This document shows, in pieces, positions 1 through 11,695 of a stretch of DNA of 64,000 nucleotides. Under the pieces are notes generated by a model. That model saw only the letters and a program-made list of their open reading frames with translations, did not search any database and was not told the DNA's origin. Source of the DNA: Hybos culiciformis (Eukaryota; Arthropoda; Insecta; Diptera; Hybotidae). A program made the position numbers and the translations under genes. Location of the stretch: contig CAXFZM010000052.1 in the NCBI GenBank assembly GCA_964007475.1, positions 248,001 through 312,000 on the forward strand, read 5' to 3'. How positions within the stretch are numbered: position 1 is the first letter of the stretch; every line of letters starts with the position of its first letter.

Positions 1-65
1 ATATTGTATTATTCAAACTTTTACAAAAATTATTGATTAAAATATTTGCGAAAACGCTAAATAGT

Positions 66-2589
66 TTACAATAAATTTTTGTCTGTGATTGACCACAAGA
101 ACAAGAAACATCAAAAAAAAAGTGACAACTACACAAACTTTCATAAGTTAGAGCACATAAAATGCCTTTTTGATTTCTTTCTTGCAAAAATTTTGTTCTA
201 TCAATTAAAATTATATTGTGCATAATAGCATCCATGTGAAATAACACTTAGTTAACAGTTTCGCTTGGTATAACCAAGCCACCACGTTGGAGAAAATTAA
301 AATAATCATTATTTTCTAGGAGTTCACCTTTGGATTGCATTATTAAATTTTTACATTTTTCGCACTTAAGCTGCTTTGACACCGTGTAGCTTGCATATCC
401 TGCAGCATATACATTTGCTTGTTCATCGAATGTTTTTTCATATTCTTCTAAATATGTAACATCTAAGATATGAATAAAATTACTAATATCAGTCAGTAAT
501 AAATCAATATTTGAAGAATTTGAAGAATCATTCCTCTCAGTTCACGTATGAACTAGTTTTCTTATGCGAAGTTTTTTTTCCGATTCTATTATATTTTGAA
601 ACAAAATCAAATAATTACACCCGCTCATCCTTCGATAAAAACCAAATCTTTTCTCTAAAACGTTTGTTTGAATCTTTCCGGGTAGTAAATATTTGATATC
701 AAATTTTTCAAAACTAATATTTATTAACTCAATCATTGCCGAAGTGGTTTGAAACAATGCATCAAATGTGGGTTTAGTGAGACATCCTTTAAATAAGTTA
801 ACATTTTTCCACGCTTATAACCAGTTAATGAAACTTTTGAGATATTCAACATTACTGTCCCTGGGGCTGTAAATTGCAATTAAATGTTCATCTCTACTTG
901 AAGTGCCTTTAAATATAGACGTATTATTCATTATCTTCCACCACTTTAAAATTATTTCTATGAAGTTTCCTGTCGAAGAATAATTTTGAGATTTTAAAGC
1001 TGATATAGTTGAATTATTAAAAATGTTTAGTACAAGCTTAACATTCTGTCTTTCGGTAGTTGATGGATAAATACATTTTGAATCCAAAGTGTAAGCCTTC
1101 TTTAATAATAAATTTTGTTCTTTTGCGTGTAGATTACGCAAATCTGAAAAACAAGCTAATTGAATTTGTCCGGTGTTAAAATCCGGATAATAAAATGTCT
1201 TATCAGAATCTAATTTATTTAACCAATTATTTCTAATATTTTTAAACAGGTGCACACTATCGTAGAAAAGATAAATATTACAATCTGGATTATTTGGATT
1301 TGGAAATTTGAAATTATTTGGTGCGAAAATTCTGAACATGTTCTGATTTATTCGGTGATTATCGGTAGTAATAGCAATAACATGAAACCCCAGTTGTTGA
1401 AGTTGTGAAATAATGTTTGCATTATATTTATGTAATTCTGATCCATTGACATTTTTAACCGGAATTAATTTAACGATCTCTTTCATGCTCCCAAAAACAG
1501 AATTTATCATAAACGCAAAAACAGTTTTAGCTGGTTCGGAAGGTTTATTATCTGAAATACCCGTAATATTATTTTTTTTATAATTAATTTGGGTTTTGAC
1601 ATATATTTCATCAATTTGAATATTTTTTTTTTTTCTATGTCCGTTAAGCTATTAAAAATTGTTTGTAAGTAATTAAAATTAGACGAGCCGTTTTCGACAT
1701 CGGATTCGTACATATTTGTAATTTGTCTTAATCGTCTGGAATGAGGTAGTGTCAAAATATTGTTATTTCTTATAACATCGTATGCAGTGGAAGAATGCGA
1801 ATAAATTAAAAAGGAATTGACTAAACTGTTGATTGAATATTGCTTTTTTTTTAAATTGATTTGTGTTATTTGATCTATTATGAATTCTAAATTGTTTTTA
1901 TATAAATTTTCCTCATGTTCTGAATTTATCATTGTTTCTAGACCACTTTTTAAATTTTCTAAAGCAATTTTAAAGTAAGTGTGAAAATCATCCTTAATCA
2001 TCCTTAATCTAGTATTGGTACTTATCTATTATTTCTTGTATTTGATGCCAAGCGAAAACACTTAAATTTTTTTTAAAATATCTTTTAAATCATCGAAACT
2101 TTGGTTAATATTGTTATGAACTACTTTGATATTTAATTTGTTGTCAATTGAAATGCTTGTTTGAATTTTACAAATCTTTTTTTCATCTTTAACAATATTA
2201 AATAAAATAATTTCATCGTCAAAAATTTTATAAGTAAATTTTCTTAAATCTAATTTAATCATAAATTTGGATTTAAAGTCAAAAAAATTTTTTATTAAAT
2301 GTTGTTGTATAAAAATTTTCGTTGAATTTTTTGTTTTTAAATTTACACAAGGCACAGCCTCTTTGGACAGTCTTTGTCTCTTGTTTTGGCCATACGTACC
2401 TTCAGATTTTATCATTTCAGGCACGAAATGGTCACTGCATACGGCGGATGATGTTTTTATTTTTTTTGTTCCTATAGCATCCATCCATTTCTGGGTTAAA
2501 ATTCTGATTTTTGGAAACTTGAACAACGATTTATTTGCTTTATTTTCGTATGTTGTACAACATCCAGCTATGATGCATTTAGTTGGCAT
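66..2589 (-). pseudogene. P-element / THAP9-like transposase, broken
   Basis: DNA transposase of the P superfamily, cut-and-paste. The N-terminal segment (2589-2062) begins at an ATG and is a THAP zinc finger: C5, C10, then VCSDHF supplying C-x2-H. The middle (2001-1507 and 1510-815) matches the P-element catalytic region, with Asp in AITTDN and in LFYDSVHLFKNIRNNW. The tail (757-542) has the LEKRFGFYRRMSGCNY block and, down to 248, KCEKC and RGGLVIPSET. Breaks: a stop or lost junction between 2062 and 2001, a frameshift in the poly-T run at 1621-1635, a shift after 815, and an in-frame TAA at 248-250, after which homology continues to a TAA at 66-68. No terminal repeats were identified; the left end may lie outside the window. 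Family assignment is firm; the element is dead as read. Confidence 0.87.
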
Positions 2590-3035
2590 TTTTTGTACGT
2601 TTTATTATCTAAATTGAAAACTAAATCATTAAAAATTCTTATTTATTAAAATATTTTTTTAAGCAGTCAATTATTGCTTCAATCAACTTACCTATACAAA
2701 ATAAAAATTGAAAATTAGAAAATCAAAAAAACGTACTTCTGCCGTAATAATTTTGATAATACTAAATTGAGAATAATAATTAATTTTCAATATTTTGATT
2801 TTTTTTTTTTTTATAGTTTTCTTAGGTTTCGATAAAGTCGAAAGTATTACGAAGTTTGCTTTTGCAAAACATTGTAAAAAAAAATGAGTTTCCAGGCTTG
2901 GTATATAAAGGCATTGATAATACTGCTAACGTAATGTAAATTTTCTTTAATTTTAAGCTTTTGTGAACTGTTTGTGTTAAGCAGAAATGAAATAAATAAA
3001 TATATCATTGTCTGAAGGATTATTTTTAGATTCGT
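2590..3035. other. AT-rich spacer
   Basis: Homopolymer-rich sequence with no coding signal. It may hold the 5' end of the P-like element, but I see no matching terminal repeat inside the window. Confidence 0.4.
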
Positions 3036-3224
3036 GGATTCGTTTCTTCTGTTAAACCAATTTTCAAATCTGGATCGAAGTGTGAAGCAATAAATTATCG
3101 CAGTTTTGTTAAAATTCCTATTCTTATGAAGATTTCTGAATCTGCATTAAAGAAAGGATAGGCTGTATTTTGAAGCTAAAAATGTCGCCTGCCTTGAACA
3201 ACATGGTTTCATGATGGGATATCC
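3036..3224 (+). pseudogene. LINE reverse transcriptase fragment (N-terminal RT)
   Basis: Translates to VKPIFKSGSKCEAINYR followed, after a frameshift and stop, by LEQHGFMMG. These correspond to the KSG...NYRP and QHGF blocks at the start of jockey/CR1-type reverse transcriptases. It is cut at 3224, where a Harbinger-type end begins. A LINE C-terminal piece on the same strand at 3996-4199 may be the other end of the same copy. Confidence 0.6.
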
Positions 3225-3400
3225 AGGGGCCAGATTCTATAAAGAAAATGTACTAAAAAATGTACTAAAAAATGTACTAAAAAATGAGGTGTGGTTTCGT
3301 TATTTTGCTTTCTGTAACATTGAAATTGTTGTTCGAGCAGCATTTTTAAGCAACATCAAATTAGGCGTTGCTTCATAATTTTTTGTTGTTTTTTTTAATT
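3224..3400 (+). repeat. Harbinger-type terminal sequence, solo copy
   Basis: Begins CAGGGGCCAGATTCTATAA and matches the left flank of the Harbinger transposase at 56779-56910 almost base for base, down to the AAGCAACATCAAATT block. Unlike that copy it carries three tandem AAAATGTACTAA units. No transposase follows, so this is an end fragment or a deletion derivative. Confidence 0.6.
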
Positions 3401-3629
3401 TTTTTTTGTATATTTTAAATTAAAAGCGCGAAAGGCCAAAAAAAAACTTTAAAAGATTTTGAAGAAGTTTTAAAACTTCTCATTGCGAAAAAATTCTCTT
3501 CGTAACTACCTATACTTACCTAACATATGAAAATTTTTCGAACTCGTATCATTGTAATGGGGATCAGTGAAAAAAAAAGTCTTGCATTTACATATCTGGG
3601 GACCGTTCCCAGTAAATTATTAGGCCTAC

Positions 3630-3829
3630 ATTGGTCCCTCCGATTACAATTTGTTCGCTTCGATGACACATGGCCTGGCTGACCGGCACTTCTCTTCATA
3701 TGAGGATACAAAAACTAGCTCGATGTGTAGATAGCATCGAAAGACAAAGACTTTTTTCGCGACGGTATTCGAAAGCTACCAGAAAGATGGGAAAAAGTAG
3801 TCGCTAGCGATGGACAATATTTTGAATAA
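3630..3829 (+). pseudogene. Mariner-family transposase C-terminus
   Basis: Reads GPSDYNLFASMTHGLADRHF, then a stop and frameshift, then FFRDGIRKLPERWEK and ASDGQYFE with a TAA at 3827-3829. The order APSDYxLF, HGLAD, RKLPERWEKV and SDGQYFE is diagnostic of mariner transposases; the last catalytic Asp of the DD34D triad sits in the SDY motif. Only about the last 65 residues remain, with at least one frameshift. No mariner terminal repeats were seen. Confidence 0.8.
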
Positions 3830-3995
3830 ATAATTTGTAATAGTTTTTTGGAATAAACGCTCAAAAGTTTCATTATTAAGTTGCATAACCAAATAATAAA
3901 AAAAATATTTTTTTTTTATTTGAAAAAAAATAAAATAAAATAATATGTTCGCCTACGACATTATAATGGGAAACATAAATTGTATCCAATTTTTA

Positions 3996-4199
3996 AATTT
4001 GTGCTCACATGTTATTCCTAGAGGAAGTTCAAGATCAAATCCTGTTTTTCATGTGCCATTTCACTGAACCAATTATGTTTTTTTTGAACCGGTTACTAAT
4101 TCGCTGAGAAATTTTAAGGTGTTTAATGATGTTTTAGATTATAATTTTTTTCGTGAGGTTTTCAAATTTAAATTAAAATCATATATGAAATGGAAATAA
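3996..4199 (+). pseudogene. LINE C-terminal fragment
   Basis: Reads PRGSSRSNPVFHVPFH, an in-frame TGA, then FFEPVTNSLRNFKVFNDVLD and FKFKLKSYMKWK with TAA at 4197-4199. This pattern (R-S/T-N-x-F-x-VP-x-HRT, then R-x-FN, then FK-x-x-LK) is typical of the end of jockey/CR1-type LINE ORF2. An AT-rich 3' region follows to the hAT element at 4401. Confidence 0.55.
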
Positions 4200-4400
4200 T
4201 GTTCTTCATGATGATGCAACATATATCAATTAATTATATTTTTCTTATGATTTGTAATTTTCTATTTTAATTTTTATATTATGTAGTTTAAGTGTTAAAA
4301 TGTACCTAGTTTAAGAACAATCTGTAAAGAATTCCTGACAGATTGAATTGAAATATTATAAGTTTAAGACGAATATAACGATTAGCTTTATATCAATGCA

Positions 4401-5149
4401 TAGTGAATCCAAATTACTCGGGTTTTAGATTACTCGGATATTCGAGTAATTTACACAACCCGAGTAACTCGAGTCTCGGGTAAAAATGAATAAAAAAAAT
4501 AACTCTTTTTTTTTTTTTTAATTACATGGTTTTATTTGGTTAGCTCTGAAATGAATTGAATTTATTAAAAAAAATATAAAAAATAACTAAATATGAAACA
4601 TGTAATTAAAACTATATCGTATTTAATTCAATGATTTAGTTTTGGAATTAAATGAAAGGAAATATAAAAAAATAACTAAATATGATACATGTAATTCAAA
4701 CTTTCATATTTAATTTAATGGTTTTGCTTATTAGATAAAAAATAGTATTTAAGGACTACAAGACTATTTAAAGTATTCGTTTTCATTTGAGAACGTAGTT
4801 TTTTAATGAAATTTGATGATACTGAAAACACCCTCTCACTAGCAGTTGAAGTTGGTGGGATTTCTTGGTATAATTTTTCCATATGCTCGCCTCGTTTGCA
4901 GTGATCACAATGAAATAGTTTTAGCTCTCGCTCCAATATAATAAGAATTTTGATAAAGAACCTTCATAACACTCATAATTGTTTTTTGCAGTTCATTATA
5001 CGCAGAATGTTCCAATCATATCTGCAGTATTTTTTTTTCCAAAATTGATACTTGATATCGGTTACAATTTTTTCGAGCAGTCGAGTACTCGAAAATAAGA
5101 TAAAAAATTCGAGTACTCGGGTACTCGATAATCGGCATTGGATTCTCTA
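4401..5149. mobile_element. hAT transposon, deletion derivative, 8-bp TSD
   Basis: Starts TAGTGAATCC and ends GGATTCTCTA, inverted repeats with one mismatch, flanked by exact 8-bp duplications TCAATGCA at 4393-4400 and 5150-5157. An 8-bp TSD and a C-terminal hAT dimerization remnant inside make it a hAT element. Its subterminal regions are dense in ACTCGGGT / CGAGTACTCG palindromes in both orientations. Confidence 0.9.
4715..4936 (-). pseudogene. hAT transposase C-terminal dimerization domain
   Basis: Contains PPTSTASERVFSVSSNFIKK followed by LRSQMKTNTLNSLVVLKYY, the hallmark hAT dimerization block (SSA-x-SERvFS ... R-x-x-L ... L-x-x-L-x-FLK). The upstream catalytic domain is absent, so the 749-bp element that contains it cannot encode its own transposase. 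Confidence 0.88.
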
Positions 5150-5444
5150 TCAATGCAAAGTAATCAAGATTCTTGTAAAAGTAGAGTAAATACTTGTTGC
5201 AGTCGAAACAATTCAAAATTAAACCAAAATAATAAAATTTATCTAACTTTAGTAATAAAAAAACCTAACGTAATTTAAGAAAAAATATCATATTTTTTGT
5301 TAATTGATATTTTTTGTTAAGTGATAATTTTTACCATTTACATTTTTTATGAAATAAAACTTCAGTATTAATCAGACCTCAAAACTCGAATAAGAAATAA
5401 AACTTAAAAATTAAATCATCAAGATATCATTTTGGTAAGAACTT
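5150..5444. other. Spacer before Ty3/gypsy relic
   Basis: AT-rich with no recognizable long terminal repeat. It may hold a degenerate 5' LTR of the element that follows. Confidence 0.3.
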
Positions 5445-5513
5445 ACACGAGACCATAATTTGTGACTCCGCCGACACAACAGAGCAGCCTTCTTGGTAAA
5501 TTTTTTCAGTGAA

Positions 5514-6363
5514 ATGGCTACGACAGTTAAACCTACATCAACAACAACAACAACCACAACGACAACCTCGACAGCTTCATCGTCCGGCTTCGCAAATTTA
5601 CCATAGTAAATTTTTATGCGAGAATACCAATGCCTCGTATGACACGTAGTACTGATGTGGAAGCTAGGTTCCTGTCTTTAGATTTTTGTTATCCAGCTAC
5701 AGGAATATAAACCGACACAAGGAAATTTAATTCAGTGCTTGCGTCCCTAGAACCATCCACGTTACCACAACTCGCTTATGTAATAAATTCAGCACCGGTA
5801 CTAACAAATACGAATAAATATAAAGTGAGCTCACATCTTATTCTGCTGATAGTAACCAGAGACGTTTGACCCGGTTATTATCCGAGCCCCAATTAGGTGA
5901 CTTACGACCCAGTCAGCTTTTACATGAAATGCGACGAGTACCTGGTAATACCGACGACGCCATACGAAGTTTATGGGATCAACGGCTATCAGATACGGAC
6001 AGGCTGCGGTCGTGGCTTCCAATGGGTCAGTTGAGGACGTAGCGTGAATTGCAGATGCAATTGTAGATACATTTATTAAATATTAATACTACTAAGTCAA
6101 CCCAACCTAAAGAACCTCACACAATGCCTAACGAATCTCGTGGCGAATTAGAAAAACTTCAATTCGAAATAAATAAAATTTCAAAAAAAATGGAACGTCT
6201 ATCACATGACAATCTTGGCGCTCTCGGAATTGTAGTAAATCACGAAATAGGGAAAATAGCCGCTCGAGCGACGCACCAGCCGAATGCTGGTACCATCGAA
6301 AATTTGGTCAAAAAGCAAGAAATTGTTGTAATTGGTGTCACCACAGCGAATCTAACCCGCTGA
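5514..6363 (+). pseudogene. gag: Ty3/gypsy gag remnant
   Basis: Starts at ATG 5514 with a threonine-rich stretch and runs into a stop after about 30 codons. Homology resumes in other frames near 5850 (QRRLTRLLSEPQLGDLRPSQ) and at 6124-6363 (a coiled-coil-like region, ELEKLQFEINKISKKMERL). Capsid-type sequence is recognizable but several frameshifts and stops prevent a complete Gag. A strong opposite-strand reading at 5831-6022 is only its shadow. Confidence 0.7.
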
Positions 6364-6385
6364 AAAAAATTGACATAAAAACCTG

Positions 6386-9300
6386 ATGACTTCTGATTCG
6401 GCGGAATACCCAGAAGCCAGAAGCTTTAATAGACTTTCAATAATCGACAAAAAATTCGCTAAAACTTTTTTAATAGACACAGGCGCCCATATCTCCCCTG
6501 CCACATATAAAAACACGGCATCCGCCACTAAATTATACGCCGCGAACGGGTCGACAATTTCGACTTACGGTAAACAGCGACTCAAATTAGACGATCTTTT
6601 GAGTGGGAATTTTTATTGGCAGATGTCAAAATGCCGATTCTTGGTTCGGATTTTATTGTAAACTACGACTTACTTATCGACATGAAACGCGGTCTACTTA
6701 TCGATGACAAAACTGACTTAAAATCAAAATGTTTTGCACAATATTCAGTTAACTCATGTTTCACCTCTGCCAATAATAAAATCTGAGATTTATCATCGAA
6801 TCGAAACAACCGGCCAACCTATTTTCACCCGTCCAAGACGCCTGGACTCATTTAAATTAAAATCTGAATTTGAATTTCTGATGAAACAAGGGCTATGTCG
6901 ACCATCATCCAGCAACTGGGCCAGTCCACTCTATATGGTTAAAACATCTGATGGGTCATAGCGACCATGTGGCGATTATCGCAGCCTAAATTCAATCACC
7001 ACTTCAGACATGTACCCCATCTCATTCATTCAAGATTTTGCAGGTAAGAAATGTTTTTCCAATATAGATTTACAAAAAGTATTCCACCAAATTAAAATCC
7101 ATCCCGACGATATTCCAAAAACCGCTATAACGACGCCATTTGGCCTTTGGCTTATGTAGACATTACAGCGCCTGATGCACGAAGTATTAAGAGATCTCGA
7201 GTTTGCTTTTCCATACTTAGATTTTAATTGCGTCCAATAACTCAGAACAGCATTAGTTCACCTAAAATCAGATCTAAGTCGTTTAAAAGAATATGGTGTT
7301 AAAACTAACATCGCCAAATGTGAATTCGCCGTAAACAAAATAAAATTTCTTGGTCATCTAATTACACGGGACGTTATGTTTCCATTACCAGAAAAGGTGG
7401 AATCTATAAAAAAATTCGCAAAACCTGAAATTGCAAAAGACCTAAAGACCTTTCTAGCAATGTTAAATTTTTACCTAAGACTGTCGAAAGACAACATTTA
7501 TTGCAGGCAATGATCATCGGCAACAAAAACAACGATAAAACACCACTCCATTGGACAGTTGAAACAATTCAGGCTTTCGACCAATGTAAAGAAGATATCT
7601 CTAAATCAACATTGCTTGCTTTTCCAGCTAAAGAGGCCAAAGTGACGCTGCACGCGACGCATCAGACTTCGCAGTAGGTGCAGCATTACACCAGCAAATT
7701 GACGGATATTTTCAGCCTTTGGGATTTTTACAAAAAAAATTTCGAATGCCCAATCAAATTATACTACGTACGATAGAGAATTGTTGGCCATATACCTTGG
7801 TATTAAACATTTCCAATACATGTTAGAAGGTCGAAGCTTCGTTATTTTCACCGATTATAAACCACTGACATTCGCATTCAAACAGAAAATGGAAAAAGCC
7901 TCATCAAATGCGACATCTTCATCAGCCAGGTTTCTACGGATATACGTCACATCAGCGGTAAAGAGAACACTACAGCCGATCTATTATCTCGTATACAATA
8001 AATATCCGTTTTTAATTATGAATAATTATCCGAAGATCAATTAATCGATGACCAACTTCAAGAGTTTTTAAACGGTAACAATTCTACCTCATTAAAATTT
8101 AAATTACTTAAAATTTTAGGTGGCGAACTAAATTTGATTTGTGACATATCAACTAACCAAGTGCGACCATACATTACACCAAAGCTCAAAAAAATAGTCA
8201 TGCAACTCACACAAGATTTATCTCACCGGGGCGTACGCGCAACAAGAAAGCTCATCACGCAACGTTATGTTTGGCCCAATATGAAAAACGACATCAAAAA
8301 ATCCGTTTTCAAGATATGAAAACCACATAAAAAAATTCGTTTTCAAGATATGGAATTCCCAGCATTATAACAGCAGTGCCGTGCATCTTAAGGCGCAGAA
8401 TGCGCACTGCACACCTACCAAAACTTAAAAAAAAAATTAAAAATAACTTATTTTTTTTAATTAAAAATTAATATTTACCTCTAAAAAATTACAAACCTAT
8501 TTAATTTTTGCTTTTTGTAACAAATCAATATTATTGTACATAATCCTGCAAAAATTTATAGGTAGATACGTAATAAAAATCTGTGTAAAAAAACAAAAAA
8601 CTTTCTCTAGTTAACAACGTTCGAATAATAATAACAATAATAGCGCATTAGAATTATTGCGCTAAAGGCTGAACTAAAACTCTTATGTTTGTGCTGCTAA
8701 AATACATAAAAAAATGTTATATACTTTTAAAAATATATAATAATTTTAAAGTAAGCAAGCTGGCTATCACACAGCGAACAACAGTATCAGATTTAAAAGA
8801 AATGAATTAACATAAGAGAGTGCGTTAACATTTTTTGAGATAAAAAGCTTTTTTTATTTACAAATGTAAATGTTACAAAAATGAAGGCGAAGGCGCATTA
8901 GATTTGTTGCTCATTATGTTGTTTTTTATTATTGTCATGTTACAAAAACATGAAAAAATTGTGTATACATAGTTTCAAAAATCCTATAGGGAAAAGAATG
9001 CGCTGGTTATTAAACAGCCAAGAATAAAACAATTAGAAGAAAAAATTTATGCGTGAATAATAATATCGATGCTTCGGAAATAATTTTGTTACAAGAGACA
9101 AAAAAATTTTGCTTAAAGAATAATACGTTTTTTAACAATGTTTGTTATTTAATTTTTTTTTTTTAAATATAGTTTTTAGGGCGATTACATATAATGTATA
9201 AATTTGTATTTAGATATTGCACACCCGCTTAAAAATATCACGGCCCGCCACTGATATCAAGGTAGACAATTTGAATCCCACCTGATGAAGAAATTTCTAG

Positions 9301-10018
9301 ATATGATGGGTGCGGCCACATCTGCACTTCACCTTACCACCCACAATCGAACGGGTCAATTGAACGCTTTCACCAAACATTGAAGTCAGCAATCCTCTCC
9401 AACGATAAGAACATCTGGGTGGATCGCCTTCCAAGCATAATGATAAGGTTACGAGCAGCGGTAAAAGAGGATATACAAACGTCACCGGCAGAATTAGTCT
9501 ACGGAGTATCACTACGAATTTCAGGAGAATTTTTCGATGAAACAAACAACATGCAGACGCCGTACGAAATTTTGAATAAATTAGAAGAAAATTTCAAAGA
9601 GCTTAAAACGATACCAACATGAAATCATGCAAAAAATAAAACATTCATCACCAAAGATTTAGAACACTGCACTCATGTATTTGTACGCGATGATAGTATC
9701 AAACCATCAGTCACATCACCATATGTTGGCTCTTATAAAATCACCCAACCTCAACGGAAATGTTACAAAATACAAATTAATAGAAAAGATGTCGTAATTT
9801 CCATTGATCGATTAAAGCCCGCTTTTATTGCAAACGAGGATTTTGATCTCAACACCGAAAAAACAACTCCAACAGAGACCACAACCAACGCATCGAAACG
9901 AAGTATGTCGAACGAAGAAGCCACAACATCAAGGTACCAACCAATGCCCAAACGTATTACATTGAGAAGAGCATCAGTATTTGAAGATCGTCCCCACAAT
10001 ATTTGGACTACGAAATAA
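6386..10018 (+). pseudogene. pol: Ty3/gypsy pol remnant (PR-RT-RH-IN)
   Basis: Protease: FLIDTGAHISP near 6460. RT: SSSNWASPLYMVKTSDGS with an in-frame TAG at 6959-6961, then [11 protein letters not shown] and [13 protein letters not shown]; the catalytic YxDD reads YLDF, so one Asp is lost. RNase H: FVIFTDYKPLTFAFK. Integrase: SHRGVRATRKLITQRYVWPN, then the core is missing and replaced by the 8374-9253 insert; homology resumes with QGRQFESHLMKKFLDMMGA and SPAELVYGVSLRISGEF, ending at TAA 10016-10018. Many stops and shifts: an old, inactive copy. Confidence 0.85.
8374..9253. mobile_element. hAT-like insertion in integrase region
   Basis: Begins CAGTGCCGTG and ends CCCGCCACTG. Read inward, both ends share CAGTG, GCCGTG, TTAAG and GTGC blocks, so they look like imperfect inverted repeats of the CAGTGGCG type seen in hAT MITEs. 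The 8-bp flanks do not match. The interior is noncoding. About 100 residues of integrase are missing across the site, so deletion accompanied or followed insertion. Confidence 0.5.
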
Positions 10019-11090
10019 AAAATTGGCGGCTACAAAGTGTACACAAAATTTTGTTACACATAATATTAAGATAAACAATACTCTCACTCACATTTGCGAA
10101 ATTAATTTTACTAAAATAATTTTATTTTATTTTATCACGTATTATTCAAATTTACCACTAGATTTTTTTTTTGCTTTTCTTTAATAAATAGAAAATTGAC
10201 CGTTTTATCCTTTTCAAATAACTTTCGAAAAAAAAAATATATATTTTTGAAATAAATTGAACTAAAGATATTTTGTTATTCAAAAATTCTTAAGGAAAGA
10301 AACTAAAAAAAAAAACATTTTAATTGAAAATAAGGAAAATTAGTTTAATCAGAAATAAATTTAAAAAAAATTTATGTTCATTTATTATGGAAAAAATTAA
10401 ATTGGAAACTTTTTTTACTTTTGCTTCTTTTTTTTTAAATAAATAATATTTCCATAGTTTTGTTAATTTAGAAAACACAATTTTTAATTTTTAAACCAAG
10501 TATAACTGCAAAGTATTTTCTTCAAAATTGAAACCAAGAAGTAAACATAATTGTTAATTTGGTTTTTTAGGTTTTTGATGTTGATTAAAGTCTTGTATAA
10601 AATAGAAGTAGAGTGTGGTATATTGGTTAAGTTATCTGGCGAAGGTTACGAATCAAAATCAATTAAACCTGGTACACAATGTATTTCCAGCATAGAATTA
10701 TCTTATTATCATCAAGGCTTTTTTAAGTTAAAAAGGATACGTACACATTTATTAGTAGTGATAATATTGTGTCAGAAATATATTGCGACGTTCAAGGAAT
10801 ATACAATGACAAAAAATTTTTTGAGATTCTTAGATAGAGTATAAGGCTTCTGTTGATTTCAATGAGTTGTTTTAAAGGGTACAGTTCAAATTCTGAAATA
10901 TCAAATTGAAAATAGCAATTAAGTTTAACACGTGAGATACACTCTGTCAACTAAACCAATTCACTTTTCAAATAAGATTAATAGTTTTCAAAAACTATTA
11001 TAAGAAACATGTTAAGAAATTTATACATATAATTTAATATCCTTACATGGTAAAATGTATTTAAGGATATAACTATAATTGTATTTGATT
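10019..11090. other. AT-rich intergenic DNA
   Basis: Would include the 3' LTR of the preceding element if it survives; none is recognizable. A 97-codon open frame (10551-10844, plus strand) has no recognizable motif and is probably chance. Confidence 0.35.
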
Positions 11091-11559
11091 ACACTGGCCT
11101 ACAAAAAAAATGTTTGTATTGGTGCAGCTCTGTTCGCATCTGTAGTCGGTAAAGTAGTTAGTATGAACTACATTGCTGCTACTAGATGTCAGCTGACAGC
11201 TCTGGCTTACCTACAATTCTTATTTCAAATTTTTTACGGTTTTATTCAAAATCAGTCCATGTTATAACTACTTTTATGACATTAATCGTATAAATTTATG
11301 ATGGCAAGTAAGTCAAGAAGTTGCATTAACGATCCTGATATGTTTTGTTACATATGCGGTGAGTATATAATGAAAGATCAACGGAAACCGATTAATGACA
11401 CGGTAATTCGCTTGTATTCTGTATACTTTTGAATTGAAATTGGTAATCAAGATAAAGAGCTGATATGAAAAATGTGACTAGTTTTCTTGTATCAGCTCAC
11501 AAAATATACCCAAAATCAGGTCTCAAATCTTAGGCACCAAAATGAGTGTAGGCCAGTGT
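11091..11559. mobile_element. Short TIR element (MITE candidate)
   Basis: ACACTGGCCTACA at 11091 and its reverse complement TGTAGGCCAGTGT ending at 11559 form 13-bp perfect inverted repeats around 443 bp of noncoding DNA. The CACTGG start suggests hAT. The flanks show no clear 8-bp duplication, so the boundary or superfamily is uncertain. Confidence 0.55.
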
Positions 11560-11695
11560 TATAGTTGGACTAGTTATCCAATTCAAAACACTCCATTCTA
11601 CAACAGATATGTATTGGGAATAAAAACACAATCATTAAAATTTAAATTCCTTTCTTTGCATAATCTATAATAAAATATTAAAACCAAAATAATAT
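11560..11695. other. Spacer before LINE
   Basis: Short AT-rich stretch; the LINE that follows is 5'-truncated at its end. Confidence 0.3.

Larger units (their letters stand above)
5445..10018 (+). mobile_element. Decayed Ty3/gypsy retrotransposon (CsRn1/Kabuki-like)
   Basis: Gag, protease, RT, RNase H and integrase remnants occur in order on the plus strand. A degenerate primer-site-like stretch, TTTGTGACTCCGCCGACAC (5459-5477), lies just ahead of gag. The gag motif LLSEPQLGDLRPSQLLHEMR and the pol C-terminal ISIDRLKPAF are typical of the CsRn1/Kabuki group. No matching LTR pair was found, and an 880-bp insert breaks the integrase at 8374-9253. Clade assignment is inference from family knowledge. 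Confidence 0.8.

Noticed and set aside
5831..6022. 63-codon minus-strand frame
   Set aside because: Antisense shadow of the Ty3/gypsy gag region.
10019..10190. 3' LTR of the old Ty3/gypsy element starting TGTACACAAAATTTTG
   Set aside because: No matching copy upstream of gag, so an LTR cannot be shown.
10551..10844. 97-codon open frame on plus
   Set aside because: No domain, motif or codon pattern; AT-rich DNA gives such frames by chance.
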